The position numbers and the translations under genes are program-made. Source: Parvibaculum indicum (GTDB taxonomy: Bacteria; Pseudomonadota; Alphaproteobacteria; Parvibaculales; Parvibaculaceae). Taken from it: DNA of 64,000 bases. Below the pieces are notes generated by a model that searched no databases, had not been told where the DNA came from, and saw only the letters and a list, made by a program, of their open reading frames with translations. The DNA is taken from the NCBI RefSeq assembly GCF_011762095.1, contig NZ_JAASQO010000015.1, positions 1 to 64,000 on the forward strand, in the 5' to 3' direction. Positions 32,468 through 40,617 of the stretch are shown here, one piece after another. Numbering within the stretch: position 1 is the stretch's first letter; every line of letters starts with the position of its first letter.

Positions 32468-33442
32468 TCAGCGCCTTTCGCCGGCAAAGTCGATGCCGCG
32501 CGGCACCGCCGCGCCCCGGATCGAGCCGTGATCGAGCCCCGGCACGATCTCGAATGTCAGCGCGATCCGCGCCGCACCCTTTTCCTCGATCAGCGCCGCC
32601 AGATCGCGCGCATTGCCTATCATCCGGTTGTTTTCCTTCCACGCCCGGAACCTGTCGGCGTGTTCGCTGCGCTTTTCCCAGTCGTCGAGCGACTGCTCGG
32701 CGCCGCCGGCCATCATCAGAAGCGGAACGGGCTTTCCGGATGCGGGCGTGCCCAGAAACCGCTTCGCCTCGCGCATGAGCTGACCGTCATTGAACCAGAG
32801 GGAGGGGCTTACCGCGACATAGGCGTCGAATGCGCCCGGCCGCGCGAAGGCGGCATGCAGCACCGTCATGCCCCCGAAGGAATGCCCCCACAGGGTCTCG
32901 CGCGTTTCATCGACGGGGAAATGCGCTGCGACGAAGGGCTTGATGTCATTCTCGATCATATCGAGCCAGGCGTCGGCCCCGCCAAGCTCCGGCCAGGGGA
33001 GGCCATTGGGGCGGGCGGGCATGACGTAGCCGTCCCTGTCGCTTGGCGGCGTCAGGTCGCGAATGCGCCTGTCGAACGAAAATTCGCCTTCGGGATAGGT
33101 AATCGCGACGATGAGCGCCGGATCGCGCCCCGTCATCCGCGCGCGGGCCGCCGCGCTTTGCGCGAAATCGGAGAACATGCCGAAGAGCTGACCGCCATCC
33201 AGCGCATAGAGAACCGGATAGCCGTTTTTCGGCGCGTCGCCCGGCGGCACCCAGACCAGCAGGCGAATGTCCCTGCCGCCGGTCTTGCCGTGGAAGGAGA
33301 TGTCGCGCGAATGCGGGATGGCGACGGGATGCGCCGCGCCTGCGCGGTCCTGCCCGGCCGGTTCCGCCTGCGCGGAATGTTGCGCCGCGCCCCATGAAAC
33401 CGCCATGAGAACCAGAAACCCGACCGCCGCCCGAATGCGCAT
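32468..33442 (-). CDS. Periplasmic siderophore esterase (IroE-like alpha/beta hydrolase), 324 aa
   Basis: Second Fes/IroE-type esterase. Unlike the one at 22523 it has a signal peptide (MRIRAAVGFLVLMAVSWGAA, cleavage near HSAQA) and so acts in the periplasm. The Ser nucleophile is in GHSFGG, the late His in GLDHGSIRG, and YPVLYALDGGQLF and AVSPSLWFNDG match the family. It converges on the AraC gene with 9 bp between stops. An inverted repeat (CCCTCA / TGAGGG) lies just upstream of the start, overlapping an alternative GTG start at 33451. Confidence 0.9.
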   Translation of the reverse strand: MRIRAAVGFLVLMAVSWGAAQHSAQAEPAGQDRAGAAHPVAIPHSRDISFHGKTGGRDIRLLVWVPPGDAPKNGYPVLYALDGGQLFGMFSDFAQSAAARARMTGRDPALIVAITYPEGEFSFDRRIRDLTPPSDRDGYVMPARPNGLPWPELGGADAWLDMIENDIKPFVAAHFPVDETRETLWGHSFGGMTVLHAAFARPGAFDAYVAVSPSLWFNDGQLMREAKRFLGTPASGKPVPLLMMAGGAEQSLDDWEKRSEHADRFRAWKENNRMIGNARDLAALIEEKGAARIALTFEIVPGLDHGSIRGAAVPRGIDFAGERR

Positions 33443-33444
33443 GA

Positions 33445-33466
33445 CCCTCACTCTTTAAAATGAGGG
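33445..33466. promoter_or_regulatory. Inverted repeat CCCTCA-N10-TGAGGG at the esterase start
   Basis: Two perfect 6-bp arms flank CTCTTTAAAA immediately upstream of the esterase ATG at 33442. The AT-rich spacer and position suit an operator, or an mRNA hairpin that hides the ribosome site. Confidence 0.35.
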
Positions 33467-33537
33467 CGCAGGGTAGGCCGTTTGCGGAGACGGGATCAAG
33501 CCGCGGCATGGGCGAGGACGAAGAGATTTCCGCCCGA

Positions 33538-33576
33538 ATAAAAATGACCCGGCGCGTCGTGAGAGACGCAACCGGG
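33538..33576 (-). terminator. Rho-independent terminator (minus strand)
   Basis: On the minus strand CCCGG...CCGGG encloses GCGTC/GACGC, followed by TCATTTTTATT. It would end the DUF1302 transcript about 190 bp after its stop codon. Confidence 0.6.
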
Positions 33577-33768
33577 CCACCTCCCCCTGTCTTTTGACGC
33601 CAGTGGAGGAAAGAGCGCGGGGAGACAGGAGGCTCCCTGACCGGCCTGAGTGACACCGAAATTGTGGGATGCCGATACAAGGCTGCACATGCTACGGAGC
33701 AGCCGGCCTGGAATACCGGCCCGGCCCTTAGTGAGGAGGGGGCCGGACCGGATTGCATTCGTCAGTCC

Positions 33769-35829
33769 TCAGAAGGCGTAGGACACCGTCATGGCCACGA
33801 AGTTCTTGTCGTAGTCCACGTTCCGGTTTTCCGCGCCCATATGCATGGTGTAGGAAAGACCGGCCTTGAAGCCCTGATACTTCGCATCGACGCCGAGGGT
33901 CAGGACCTTCTTGCCCTTCACGAAGCCCGGGCCGATGGGACCGGCGGAGTAACCCGCCACGTCATGCGACCAGAAAACATGCGGCTCGATCGTCCACCCC
34001 GTGTTGAAGGCGGAGTGATAGTCCTGAAAGGCGTAGAGGCGATAGCCCGCCGAAAAGGCGGAGGCATAACGCGGCGTAAGCGAGCAGTTCTGGCTCGCCA
34101 CGCCAGTATTTGCCTGACACAGGTCGCCGACCGCAGTAGCGACACCGCTATTCGGGTGCGTCTTGTGCGAACCCGGGATCGCGAAGCGGTTGCCCTCCGA
34201 ATCCGGCAGGTACTGGAAGCCCGCATTGATGAGCAGCACGGTGAAGTCGCCACCCGTATTGCGCACGAACCAGTTGGACGGCGTCAGCGTGGAGAGCGTA
34301 GTGAAGGAGCCGTGCAGCGCCCTGGTCCGCCGGTAGCCGGGAATGACCTGCCCCGGTGCGACCACTTCGCCGGTATAGATCGGCGCCTCGCCCGGCTGGG
34401 CCGTGAAGCCGTAGAGCGCGAAGTCGTGCGCGAGGATTTCCGTCGTATCCACCTGGAACGGCATGTTCGGGTAGTAGGCGATATCGCCCGAGATCGCCGT
34501 GCCGTCGCCGAAGATTGCCGGCAACATGGTGACGGAGGTGTTGAAGCTCGCCCCGATCATCTTGATGTCTTCGGGATACTGCGCCAACAGGTACTTTTCA
34601 CCGCCGTAAATACCACCCAGACCATAGAAAAAACTGCTTACGGGAAGTTGCCAACCGTCATAAGCCTCGCCGGGTGCGTTAAAGGTGAGTCCTCCACTTC
34701 CTGTACAAACCGGACCGGACAAATCTCCGCCGCAGGTCGCGTACATCAAGGGCATGTTGTTGAGCGTATCGACAAGCCCGGTAAACGTGCCGAAGGGCAG
34801 CTTGGAATGGAAGTTCACAAAGTAGAGCCCGAGATCCGTGCCCTGGCCCAGCCAGTCGGCATAGTGGCGCAGCGCGAAGCCGTATTGCCCCTCATCCTTC
34901 GTTTTCCGGTCTTCAATACGCGGTACGTAAATAGGCGGCGGAAATTTGCCAGTCTCCAGGCCGGGATAATACTCGCCCGTCGAAACGCCATAGCCGCAGC
35001 CCTGGCCCAGTGCATCGCTGACCGAGAAGAGCGTGCCGCAAGCCGGAAGCTCGGACTTCTCATGCTCATAGACATACATGGCTTCGAACGTGACGTCGCC
35101 CGGCAGACCCAAGCTCGCATAGGCCGTGCCCTGCGGCAGGAAGACTTCCTTCAGTTCCAGGCCCGGCTGGTAAAGCGCGGCCACGTCGAAAGGCAGATAA
35201 GACGAGACGCCGCCCTGGATGAAGGTGCTTTCGCCCCAACTCACCACCTGCCGGCCGAGACGCACATTGAGCGGCATGCCGGCAATGTCCCAGTCCGCAT
35301 AGGCATAGGCGTCCAGCAGCTTGATGTCGCGCATGGCGTATTTCTTGGCGCTGCGTCCCCCGTCGTTGAGAGGACGGCCGCCATGCGGGGTTGCGCCGCC
35401 ACCGACCCGAGAACCGTATTCGTTATAGCCGTCATCGATGTCGCGGGCGGCCGGATCGAAAAAGGCCTTGCCGGAGACATAGAAGCCGTAATTGCGCCAC
35501 TGGCCGCTCAGTTCCGAAACGGCCTTGTAGGGCATGGAGAAGATCTCGCCCTGTTCGACATTGATGTTGCCGTCGTCGTGGTTGACGTCGGCGCCGGAGC
35601 CGTCCGACAGGCGGCAACCGCCGTTGAAATAGGAGATGTGAGCGCAGCTCCGCTCTTCCGTCCGCATGGCGGCGGATACGGACACCGTGGTGTCCAGTTG
35701 CATCGTCAAATCGCTGAATTGGAATTCCAGAGCGTCGGCCGGTGACGCGACAAGCGCCGGTGAAAACAACAGTGACGCGGCGACAAGTGCGCGCCGCCCG
35801 CCTTTCGCGGGCGAATGCAGGATTGTCAT
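33769..35829 (-). CDS. DUF1302 family outer-membrane protein, 686 aa
   Basis: DUF1302 protein. A signal peptide (MTILHSPAKGGRRALVAASL to SPADA) is followed by LEFQFSDLTMQLDTTVSV and repeated beta-strand patterns such as LNVRLGRQVVSWGESTFI, ending in FVAMTVSYAF with a terminal Phe, as in porin-like barrels. Family members usually co-occur with DUF1329 proteins in steroid- and hydrocarbon-degrading bacteria, which suggests export or uptake of a hydrophobic compound; the mechanism is not established. It is divergent from an AraC gene. The ribosome site is the purine-rich GGGGGGAAGG before ATG 35829. Confidence 0.9.
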   Translation of the reverse strand: MTILHSPAKGGRRALVAASLLFSPALVASPADALEFQFSDLTMQLDTTVSVSAAMRTEERSCAHISYFNGGCRLSDGSGADVNHDDGNINVEQGEIFSMPYKAVSELSGQWRNYGFYVSGKAFFDPAARDIDDGYNEYGSRVGGGATPHGGRPLNDGGRSAKKYAMRDIKLLDAYAYADWDIAGMPLNVRLGRQVVSWGESTFIQGGVSSYLPFDVAALYQPGLELKEVFLPQGTAYASLGLPGDVTFEAMYVYEHEKSELPACGTLFSVSDALGQGCGYGVSTGEYYPGLETGKFPPPIYVPRIEDRKTKDEGQYGFALRHYADWLGQGTDLGLYFVNFHSKLPFGTFTGLVDTLNNMPLMYATCGGDLSGPVCTGSGGLTFNAPGEAYDGWQLPVSSFFYGLGGIYGGEKYLLAQYPEDIKMIGASFNTSVTMLPAIFGDGTAISGDIAYYPNMPFQVDTTEILAHDFALYGFTAQPGEAPIYTGEVVAPGQVIPGYRRTRALHGSFTTLSTLTPSNWFVRNTGGDFTVLLINAGFQYLPDSEGNRFAIPGSHKTHPNSGVATAVGDLCQANTGVASQNCSLTPRYASAFSAGYRLYAFQDYHSAFNTGWTIEPHVFWSHDVAGYSAGPIGPGFVKGKKVLTLGVDAKYQGFKAGLSYTMHMGAENRNVDYDKNFVAMTVSYAF

Positions 35830-36271
35830 TCCTTCCCCCCTTTTCCCCTTTACGTTTCTACTACGTGCTTTTGTTTCTCTCGCTTCCGCGAGCGCCGTTC
35901 GCTCATCGACGAATGCCGGATGACGCAACGAACTCCTCCCTTTCGAAGCGAGGGGAGTATGCGTGAAGGAGGCAGGCCGGTTGAAGGTGGCTTCTGGCCA
36001 ATGTGACGGTTCGATCTGGCCAGTTCAAAATGGCCCTTCGCGGCCGCCGATTTCAGGGCGGCGGAAGTGCCACACCGACGGATTTTTCGTCCCGCGACAG
36101 AGACCGATCCCAATTCGCAATCCGAAATACCCTTATTTTTTACCTTTCCCCGATTCTCGCCATGGCCGAGGCAAATACACCTACCCGATGCGCGGTTTTC
36201 TCTTGCGCTTCTTCTCCGGATTGACAGCCCATTACTGTGTGTCCAGACTTCATTTCGGGGAGGGAACGGTC
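35830..36271. other. 442-bp divergent intergenic region
   Basis: No supported gene. It holds the promoters of DUF1302 (leftward) and an AraC regulator (rightward). TCTGGCCA occurs twice, at 35993-36000 and 36015-36022, a 22-bp step of about two helical turns. Confidence 0.55.
35993..36022. promoter_or_regulatory. Direct repeat TCTGGCCA x2, AraC operator candidate
   Basis: Two identical 8-bp units start 22 bp apart, placing them on the same DNA face. AraC-family proteins typically bind direct repeats with about 21-bp period. The site lies between DUF1302 and its divergent AraC gene. Confidence 0.35.
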
Positions 36272-37309
36272 ATGCGCATCTCGAAAAGCTATCCGCTTGC
36301 AGCCTGTGTGGTTATCGAGGAGCTGGGCTTCGATTCGTCGATGCTGCAATCCTTCGAGGGGCTCGGGCTTTCCGGCGACGACCTGCCGGATCTGTGCAGG
36401 CGGATCGCCGTCAGCGCGGAGCATCACCCGGAACTGGGTCTGCGAATCGGCCGCTCGCTGAGCCTCGGCTCGCATGGTATTTTCGGCCACGCCCTGATGA
36501 GTTGCAGGACACTGCATCAGGCGGCCCGGATATTGATGCGCTACAACCCGCTCGACGGGGAAACGCGCTGCGCGAACGTCTCCTATACCGCCGACAATGT
36601 GGTGCTGAGTTTCGTTCCGCCTTTCGACATTCCGTCCTTTCCCGGCCTGATGAGCGAAATCTTCTACGCCGCCGTCGCCAATGCGCTGCGGGAGCTGCTG
36701 AGCACCGATCTCGCCGGCGTCAGCCTGGAGCTGGCGCATGTGCCGCGAATGGACGAGGAACGCTTTTCCGAGCTCATCAAGATACGCACGACCTTCGGCC
36801 ACAAGGCCAACCGGCTTCTGGGGCCCATCGGCGCGATGCAGCTTCCGCTGCCCGCCGCGGAAATCGAAACGGCGCCGCTTTATCTGGAGCAGTGCGAAAA
36901 GCTGCTGGCGCAGATGGGGCGCGCGCATGGCACGCATACGCAGGTGCGCCGGATATTGCTGCGCATGAAACCGCAATTCCCGCGCGAGGGCGACGTGGCC
37001 GCGATGCTGAATATCAGCCCCCGCACGCTGCGCCGCCGCCTGACGGGCGAAGGCACGTCCTATCAGCGTATCTGCAACGAGGTTCGCAGCCATGTCGCCT
37101 GCGAATATCTGCGGCGGACGGAAATCGGCATTGCCGAAATCGGCGCGCTTGTGGGATTCGAGGACGCGGCGAATTTCCGCAGTGCCTTCAAACGGTGGAC
37201 CGGCATGTCGCCGAGCGCCTTCCGCGCTGCCTCAGCCGACGAACCGGCGCAGAAAAGCGAGAATGCCCGCATCGCGGCGGGACACGACCTCGCCCCGGCC
37301 GCCGGTTGA
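36272..37309 (+). CDS. AraC-family regulator (OruR/ArgR-type), 345 aa
   Basis: AraC regulator with the Arabinose_bd-type N-terminal domain (SLGSHGIFGHALMSCRTLHQ) and a C-terminal HTH_18 (ISPRTLRRRLTGEGTSYQRI, then IGIAEIGALVGFEDAANFRS and KRWTGMSPSAFR). Clearly paralogous to the gene at 39605. It is divergent from DUF1302 and likely controls it. ATG 36272 follows GGGGAGGG. The 3' end overlaps, on the opposite strand, an OrfA-like reading frame. Confidence 0.93.
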   Translation: MRISKSYPLAACVVIEELGFDSSMLQSFEGLGLSGDDLPDLCRRIAVSAEHHPELGLRIGRSLSLGSHGIFGHALMSCRTLHQAARILMRYNPLDGETRCANVSYTADNVVLSFVPPFDIPSFPGLMSEIFYAAVANALRELLSTDLAGVSLELAHVPRMDEERFSELIKIRTTFGHKANRLLGPIGAMQLPLPAAEIETAPLYLEQCEKLLAQMGRAHGTHTQVRRILLRMKPQFPREGDVAAMLNISPRTLRRRLTGEGTSYQRICNEVRSHVACEYLRRTEIGIAEIGALVGFEDAANFRSAFKRWTGMSPSAFRAASADEPAQKSENARIAAGHDLAPAAG

Positions 37310-37615
37310 CCCGGCCGCGCGCCGCGCCGCCGCCGCGCAATCCGGCCGCCTCAGACGCAACTGCGCCTGCAATATCGCCTTGTCCATCGCCAGGTCGATA
37401 ACGGTGCGCCGCAACCATTCGACTTCGCCCTCGCCGGTTTGCGGATCGGCCAGAAGTCCCCAGGTCCGGTAGGGCCCGTAAAACGCCTTCACCTCATGGA
37501 AGGCGGCTTCGCTTACCCCGTATTTCCGGCAGATCGCGTCTCTTTGCATATTCGCTTCCAGCGACCGCGCGATGCCGCATTTGATTTCGTCCGAAACGTC
37601 CCGATGCACACTCAC
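37232..37615 (-). pseudogene. IS3-type transposase OrfA-like remnant, about 128 codons
   Basis: The frame resembles Transposase_8 (IS3-family OrfA): a helix-turn-helix MQRDAICRKYGVSEAAFHEV, then a tract ending VIDLAMDKAILQAQLRL where OrfA usually has a leucine-zipper and DKAILQE-like end. The C-terminal third is Arg/Ala-rich and unlike OrfA. No OrfB, inverted repeats or target duplication were seen, so this is a relic or a domesticated protein. It overlaps the end of the AraC gene by 78 bp on the opposite strand. The start is uncertain (GTG 37615 or 37609). Confidence 0.5.
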
Positions 37616-37646
37616 TCTCGATCTCCAATGGTGGAAAACGCGAATG

Positions 37647-37675
37647 GCCCCGGGGGTGTCCCCCCGGGGCTTTTT
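37647..37675 (+). terminator. Strong rho-independent hairpin
   Basis: GCCCCGGGGG (37647-37656) and CCCCCGGGGC (37661-37670) form a 10-bp stem with a 4-nt loop, then TTTTT. The T run orients it rightward, ending transcripts from the AraC gene at 36272. It also sits 29 bp after the leftward DUF1329 stop and may serve that gene too. Confidence 0.7.
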
Positions 37676-37703
37676 CACGAGAACGGATGGACCGTTGGCC
37701 GCC

Positions 37704-39065
37704 TTAGCGGGCGCCCATCCGGCGGATGGCGCTGGGCGAATATTCGTCGCCGTCCAGCTCGTCCGCGAAAAAGTTCACCGCGGGCTCTTCATTGTTCAGA
37801 GCCGAGGCAAGGTAACGGCTGCCCTGCAGGTCGTAATCCATCTGACCGGCATAGGCGCAGAGCGGCACGTTGTAGGCCTGGATCTGCTCCAGTTCCTGCA
37901 CACGCCAGATGTCGCCTCGTCCGTCATAGAGTTCGGTCGCTGCGAGCTGCCAGGCATCTTCGTCGATATGGAAGACGCGGCGGGCATAGACGTGGCGGGT
38001 GGACGGCTTCAGATCCGCCTGCACTTCCCACATGCGATGCTTTTCGTAGCGCACGAGGTCCTGGTTGAGGTGACGCGGCTCGATGAGGTCGTCATAGTCG
38101 GACAGACCCATCTCGTAATTGTTGGCCGCCATGTAGCGCACGTTCTTGCCGAGCACGGTCCAGGTGTAGCGTTCCAGCGAACCGTTATAGCCGTCGAAGC
38201 TGTCGGCGGTGGACAGGCCGTCCGTGTTCACGCCGGGATTGTCGAAGGCGATGTTCGGCGCGCGGCGCACGCGGCGCGTGCCGGGGCTGTACTGCCAGGC
38301 CTGGCGCGGACGCTTGGCCGCGTTGATCGCTTCGTGCACCAGGATCACGTTACCGGCGGCGCGCGCCGGGGCGATGGTGTGCGCGATGTAGTAGATCGAG
38401 TTGTTGTTGAGGTCTTCCGCGCTCTTCTTCGTCGGGTCGGACCACCACAGGATCGCCTGGTCCTGCACGATCAGCGGCGTGTAGGAGCCGTTCGGCGTGA
38501 CCGGCATGGCCGCGAACTGACGGATCAGCTTGAAGGAGCGATAGCGCAGCGTGTGGTTCCACACGATTTCATAGGCGTTGTTCGGAATGGGGAACGGGAA
38601 GCCCATGATGGCCTTCGACACGCCGTTGCCGCCGCCCACGAGTTCGCCGACGCTCGCATTGCGCTTGGTCGCGGCGTAGACGTTCTGGGGATAGGCGCAG
38701 CTCCGCCGCGTCTGGAAGACTTTCATCTTGTAGTCGTCATAGCGTTCCAGCATCGCGGCCTGACCGGGCGTCAGGAACTCCCGGTACTTGTCGATGTTGG
38801 AGCCGTCCACGACATAGAGCGGCTTGTCATCCGGGAACGGGTTCTCCAGATGATCGCCTTCCTGATAGCTGACATTGGAGGGGATCGAGTTCAATCCCCC
38901 GGTCCAGGCCGGAATATCCCCGCCGTCGCCGGCTTTCTCCGCGCCGACCGGCGTCAGATCCTGCCCCAGCCGGTTGACCTGGCTTTCGGGTACCTTCGCA
39001 TAGGACGCCGTCATGCCCAGCGCCAAAATGGCGACCGACATAGCGGCTGTATTCATGATTTTCAT
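37704..39065 (-). CDS. DUF1329 family exported protein, 453 aa
   Basis: DUF1329 protein. A signal peptide (MKIMNTAAMSVAILALGMTASYA) precedes VPESQVNRLGQDLTPVGAEKAG and GGDIPAWTGGL, the typical start of the family; later blocks WQYSPGTRRVRRAPNIAFDNP and NLADL-like barrel strands follow the LolA/LolB-like pattern reported for it. Such proteins pair with DUF1302 proteins and RND exporters. Here the DUF1302 gene is 1.9 kb downstream with an AraC gene between. ATG 39065 has GGGAGG 8 nt upstream. Confidence 0.92.
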   Translation of the reverse strand: MKIMNTAAMSVAILALGMTASYAKVPESQVNRLGQDLTPVGAEKAGDGGDIPAWTGGLNSIPSNVSYQEGDHLENPFPDDKPLYVVDGSNIDKYREFLTPGQAAMLERYDDYKMKVFQTRRSCAYPQNVYAATKRNASVGELVGGGNGVSKAIMGFPFPIPNNAYEIVWNHTLRYRSFKLIRQFAAMPVTPNGSYTPLIVQDQAILWWSDPTKKSAEDLNNNSIYYIAHTIAPARAAGNVILVHEAINAAKRPRQAWQYSPGTRRVRRAPNIAFDNPGVNTDGLSTADSFDGYNGSLERYTWTVLGKNVRYMAANNYEMGLSDYDDLIEPRHLNQDLVRYEKHRMWEVQADLKPSTRHVYARRVFHIDEDAWQLAATELYDGRGDIWRVQELEQIQAYNVPLCAYAGQMDYDLQGSRYLASALNNEEPAVNFFADELDGDEYSPSAIRRMGAR

Positions 39066-39604
39066 CAAAAACCTCCCCCCCTTCAAGGCGACGCAATGGC
39101 CTTCGTGTTCATTACTGATAACGCCTGCCCCTGCGGCTTCCATGTATCGAGCCAGCTTCAGGACAGACGATCTGCGAAATCGCAGCCTAGATGGAACGGC
39201 ATCGGGCGACAGGCCTCAAACAGGCCAAGTTGGGGGTAAAAAACGGCCATCCCGCGGCGCTCTTTCCCTGCGTCCCCCTGCGTCACGGCAGACGGACGGC
39301 GCATCGCGCCGCCAACCCCGCCCCGACATGCCGAGACCGGCCCCGCCGCGCCTCTTCTTCCATCCGAAAGCGCATGCCGGTTCCCGTTTCGCTATTCCGT
39401 AGCTCGTTATTCCGTACAGGGATCTTAAAAATTCTTTCCCGACCTTTCTGTTCCGACTATGATCCCCCTGCCTATTTCGATGCCCCACGCATGATTCTGC
39501 ACACACCTGCCGCGGGCCTCCCAACCAAAAAACCATAATGAAACCGGCAACCTTTCGTTCGGAAGGTTCGTTCCGGTCAATCTGGGGGTAGGAGTAGGCC
39601 AACA
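39066..39604. other. 539-bp divergent intergenic region
   Basis: No supported gene. It contains promoters for DUF1329 (leftward) and an AraC gene (rightward). ACAGGCC occurs at 39209-39215 and 39220-39226, one helical turn apart. Confidence 0.5.
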
Positions 39605-40594
39605 ATGTATTTGTCTCCCGCTTACGTCACAGTTCTCGCATCCACACTCCGGCAGCTTGGATATGACGCATCGGATTTTCCGCAAAACCACAACGAACCG
39701 TTGCGCGAGAAGGATCTCTACGATCTGTGCTGCCGCGCCGTCGAGATTTCGCACGGCCATGCGGAGCTGCCGCTCATGGTCGGCACGGGGTTCCATCTGG
39801 GCACGCACGGGCTGTTCGGACATGCGCTGATGAGCTGCCAGACCCTGAGGCAGGCGGCGCGCATTCTCGTGCGGTACAATCCGATCAATGGCGACAAGGG
39901 GAGAGTGCAGGTCGTCTTTGCCGAGGATTCGGTCGTGGTTTCCTATTTCCCGGCCTTCAGCGTGCCGGGCGCGCCGAATTTCCTCACCGACCTGTTTTTC
40001 TCCGCCGTGTCGACGGCGCTCAGGGAGCTGATCGGCCGGCAGCTCGAATCGGCGCAGCTCGAACTCGCCTATACGCCCTCCATTCCGGAGAAGCGCTATT
40101 CGGATATCGTCGGCATACCGACCACCTACGGGCATTTCGCCAACCGGCTGATCGGTCCGTCGGAGGTGCTGGACCGGCCGCTTCCGGCGGCTCATATCTC
40201 GACCGCCGACGCCTATCTGCGCCAATGCGAGAAGCTGCTGCGGCGGATGGAGGAAAGCCACGGCTATCAGAGCATCGTGCGGCGGCTTCTGATGACGTCC
40301 CGGGCGAGCCTGCCCAACGCCTCGGAAATCGCCGAGAAGCTCAATATGAGCCCGCGCACCCTGCGCCGGCGGCTTCTCGACGAGGGGACCAGCTATCAGG
40401 CCATCGTAAACGAGGTCAGGAGCTATCTCGCCTGCGAATATCTCCGGGATACCGATATCAGCGTGTCGGAAATCGGCGTCCTGCTGGGCTTTGAGGACAT
40501 TTCCAATTTCCGCAACGCGTTCAAGCGCTGGACCGGCATTTCCCCGCGCGACTATCGCAAGCAGGCGAGGCAGACGGACGGCAACAGGACGTAA
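39605..40594 (+). CDS. AraC-family regulator (OruR/ArgR-type), 329 aa
   Basis: Paralogue of the AraC gene at 36272. The sensor part shares HLGTHGLFGHALMSCQTLRQAARILVRYNP and the DNA-binding part shares MSPRTLRRRLLDEGTSYQAIVNEVRS and EIGVLLGFEDISNFRNAFKRWTG. It is divergent from the DUF1329 gene and probably controls it. ATG 39605 is preceded by an AGGAG. It converges with the transporter gene at 40618 with 23 bp between stops. Confidence 0.93.
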   Translation: MYLSPAYVTVLASTLRQLGYDASDFPQNHNEPLREKDLYDLCCRAVEISHGHAELPLMVGTGFHLGTHGLFGHALMSCQTLRQAARILVRYNPINGDKGRVQVVFAEDSVVVSYFPAFSVPGAPNFLTDLFFSAVSTALRELIGRQLESAQLELAYTPSIPEKRYSDIVGIPTTYGHFANRLIGPSEVLDRPLPAAHISTADAYLRQCEKLLRRMEESHGYQSIVRRLLMTSRASLPNASEIAEKLNMSPRTLRRRLLDEGTSYQAIVNEVRSYLACEYLRDTDISVSEIGVLLGFEDISNFRNAFKRWTGISPRDYRKQARQTDGNRT

Positions 40595-40617
40595 ACGCCC
40601 GGGCCCCTTTTCGCGCC

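Larger units (their letters stand above)
33443..33768. other. 326-bp intergenic region
   Basis: No gene seen. It contains the esterase promoter and, from the other side, the end of the DUF1302 transcript, with a terminator at 33538-33576 and a GC-rich imperfect repeat near 33700-33757. Confidence 0.6.
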
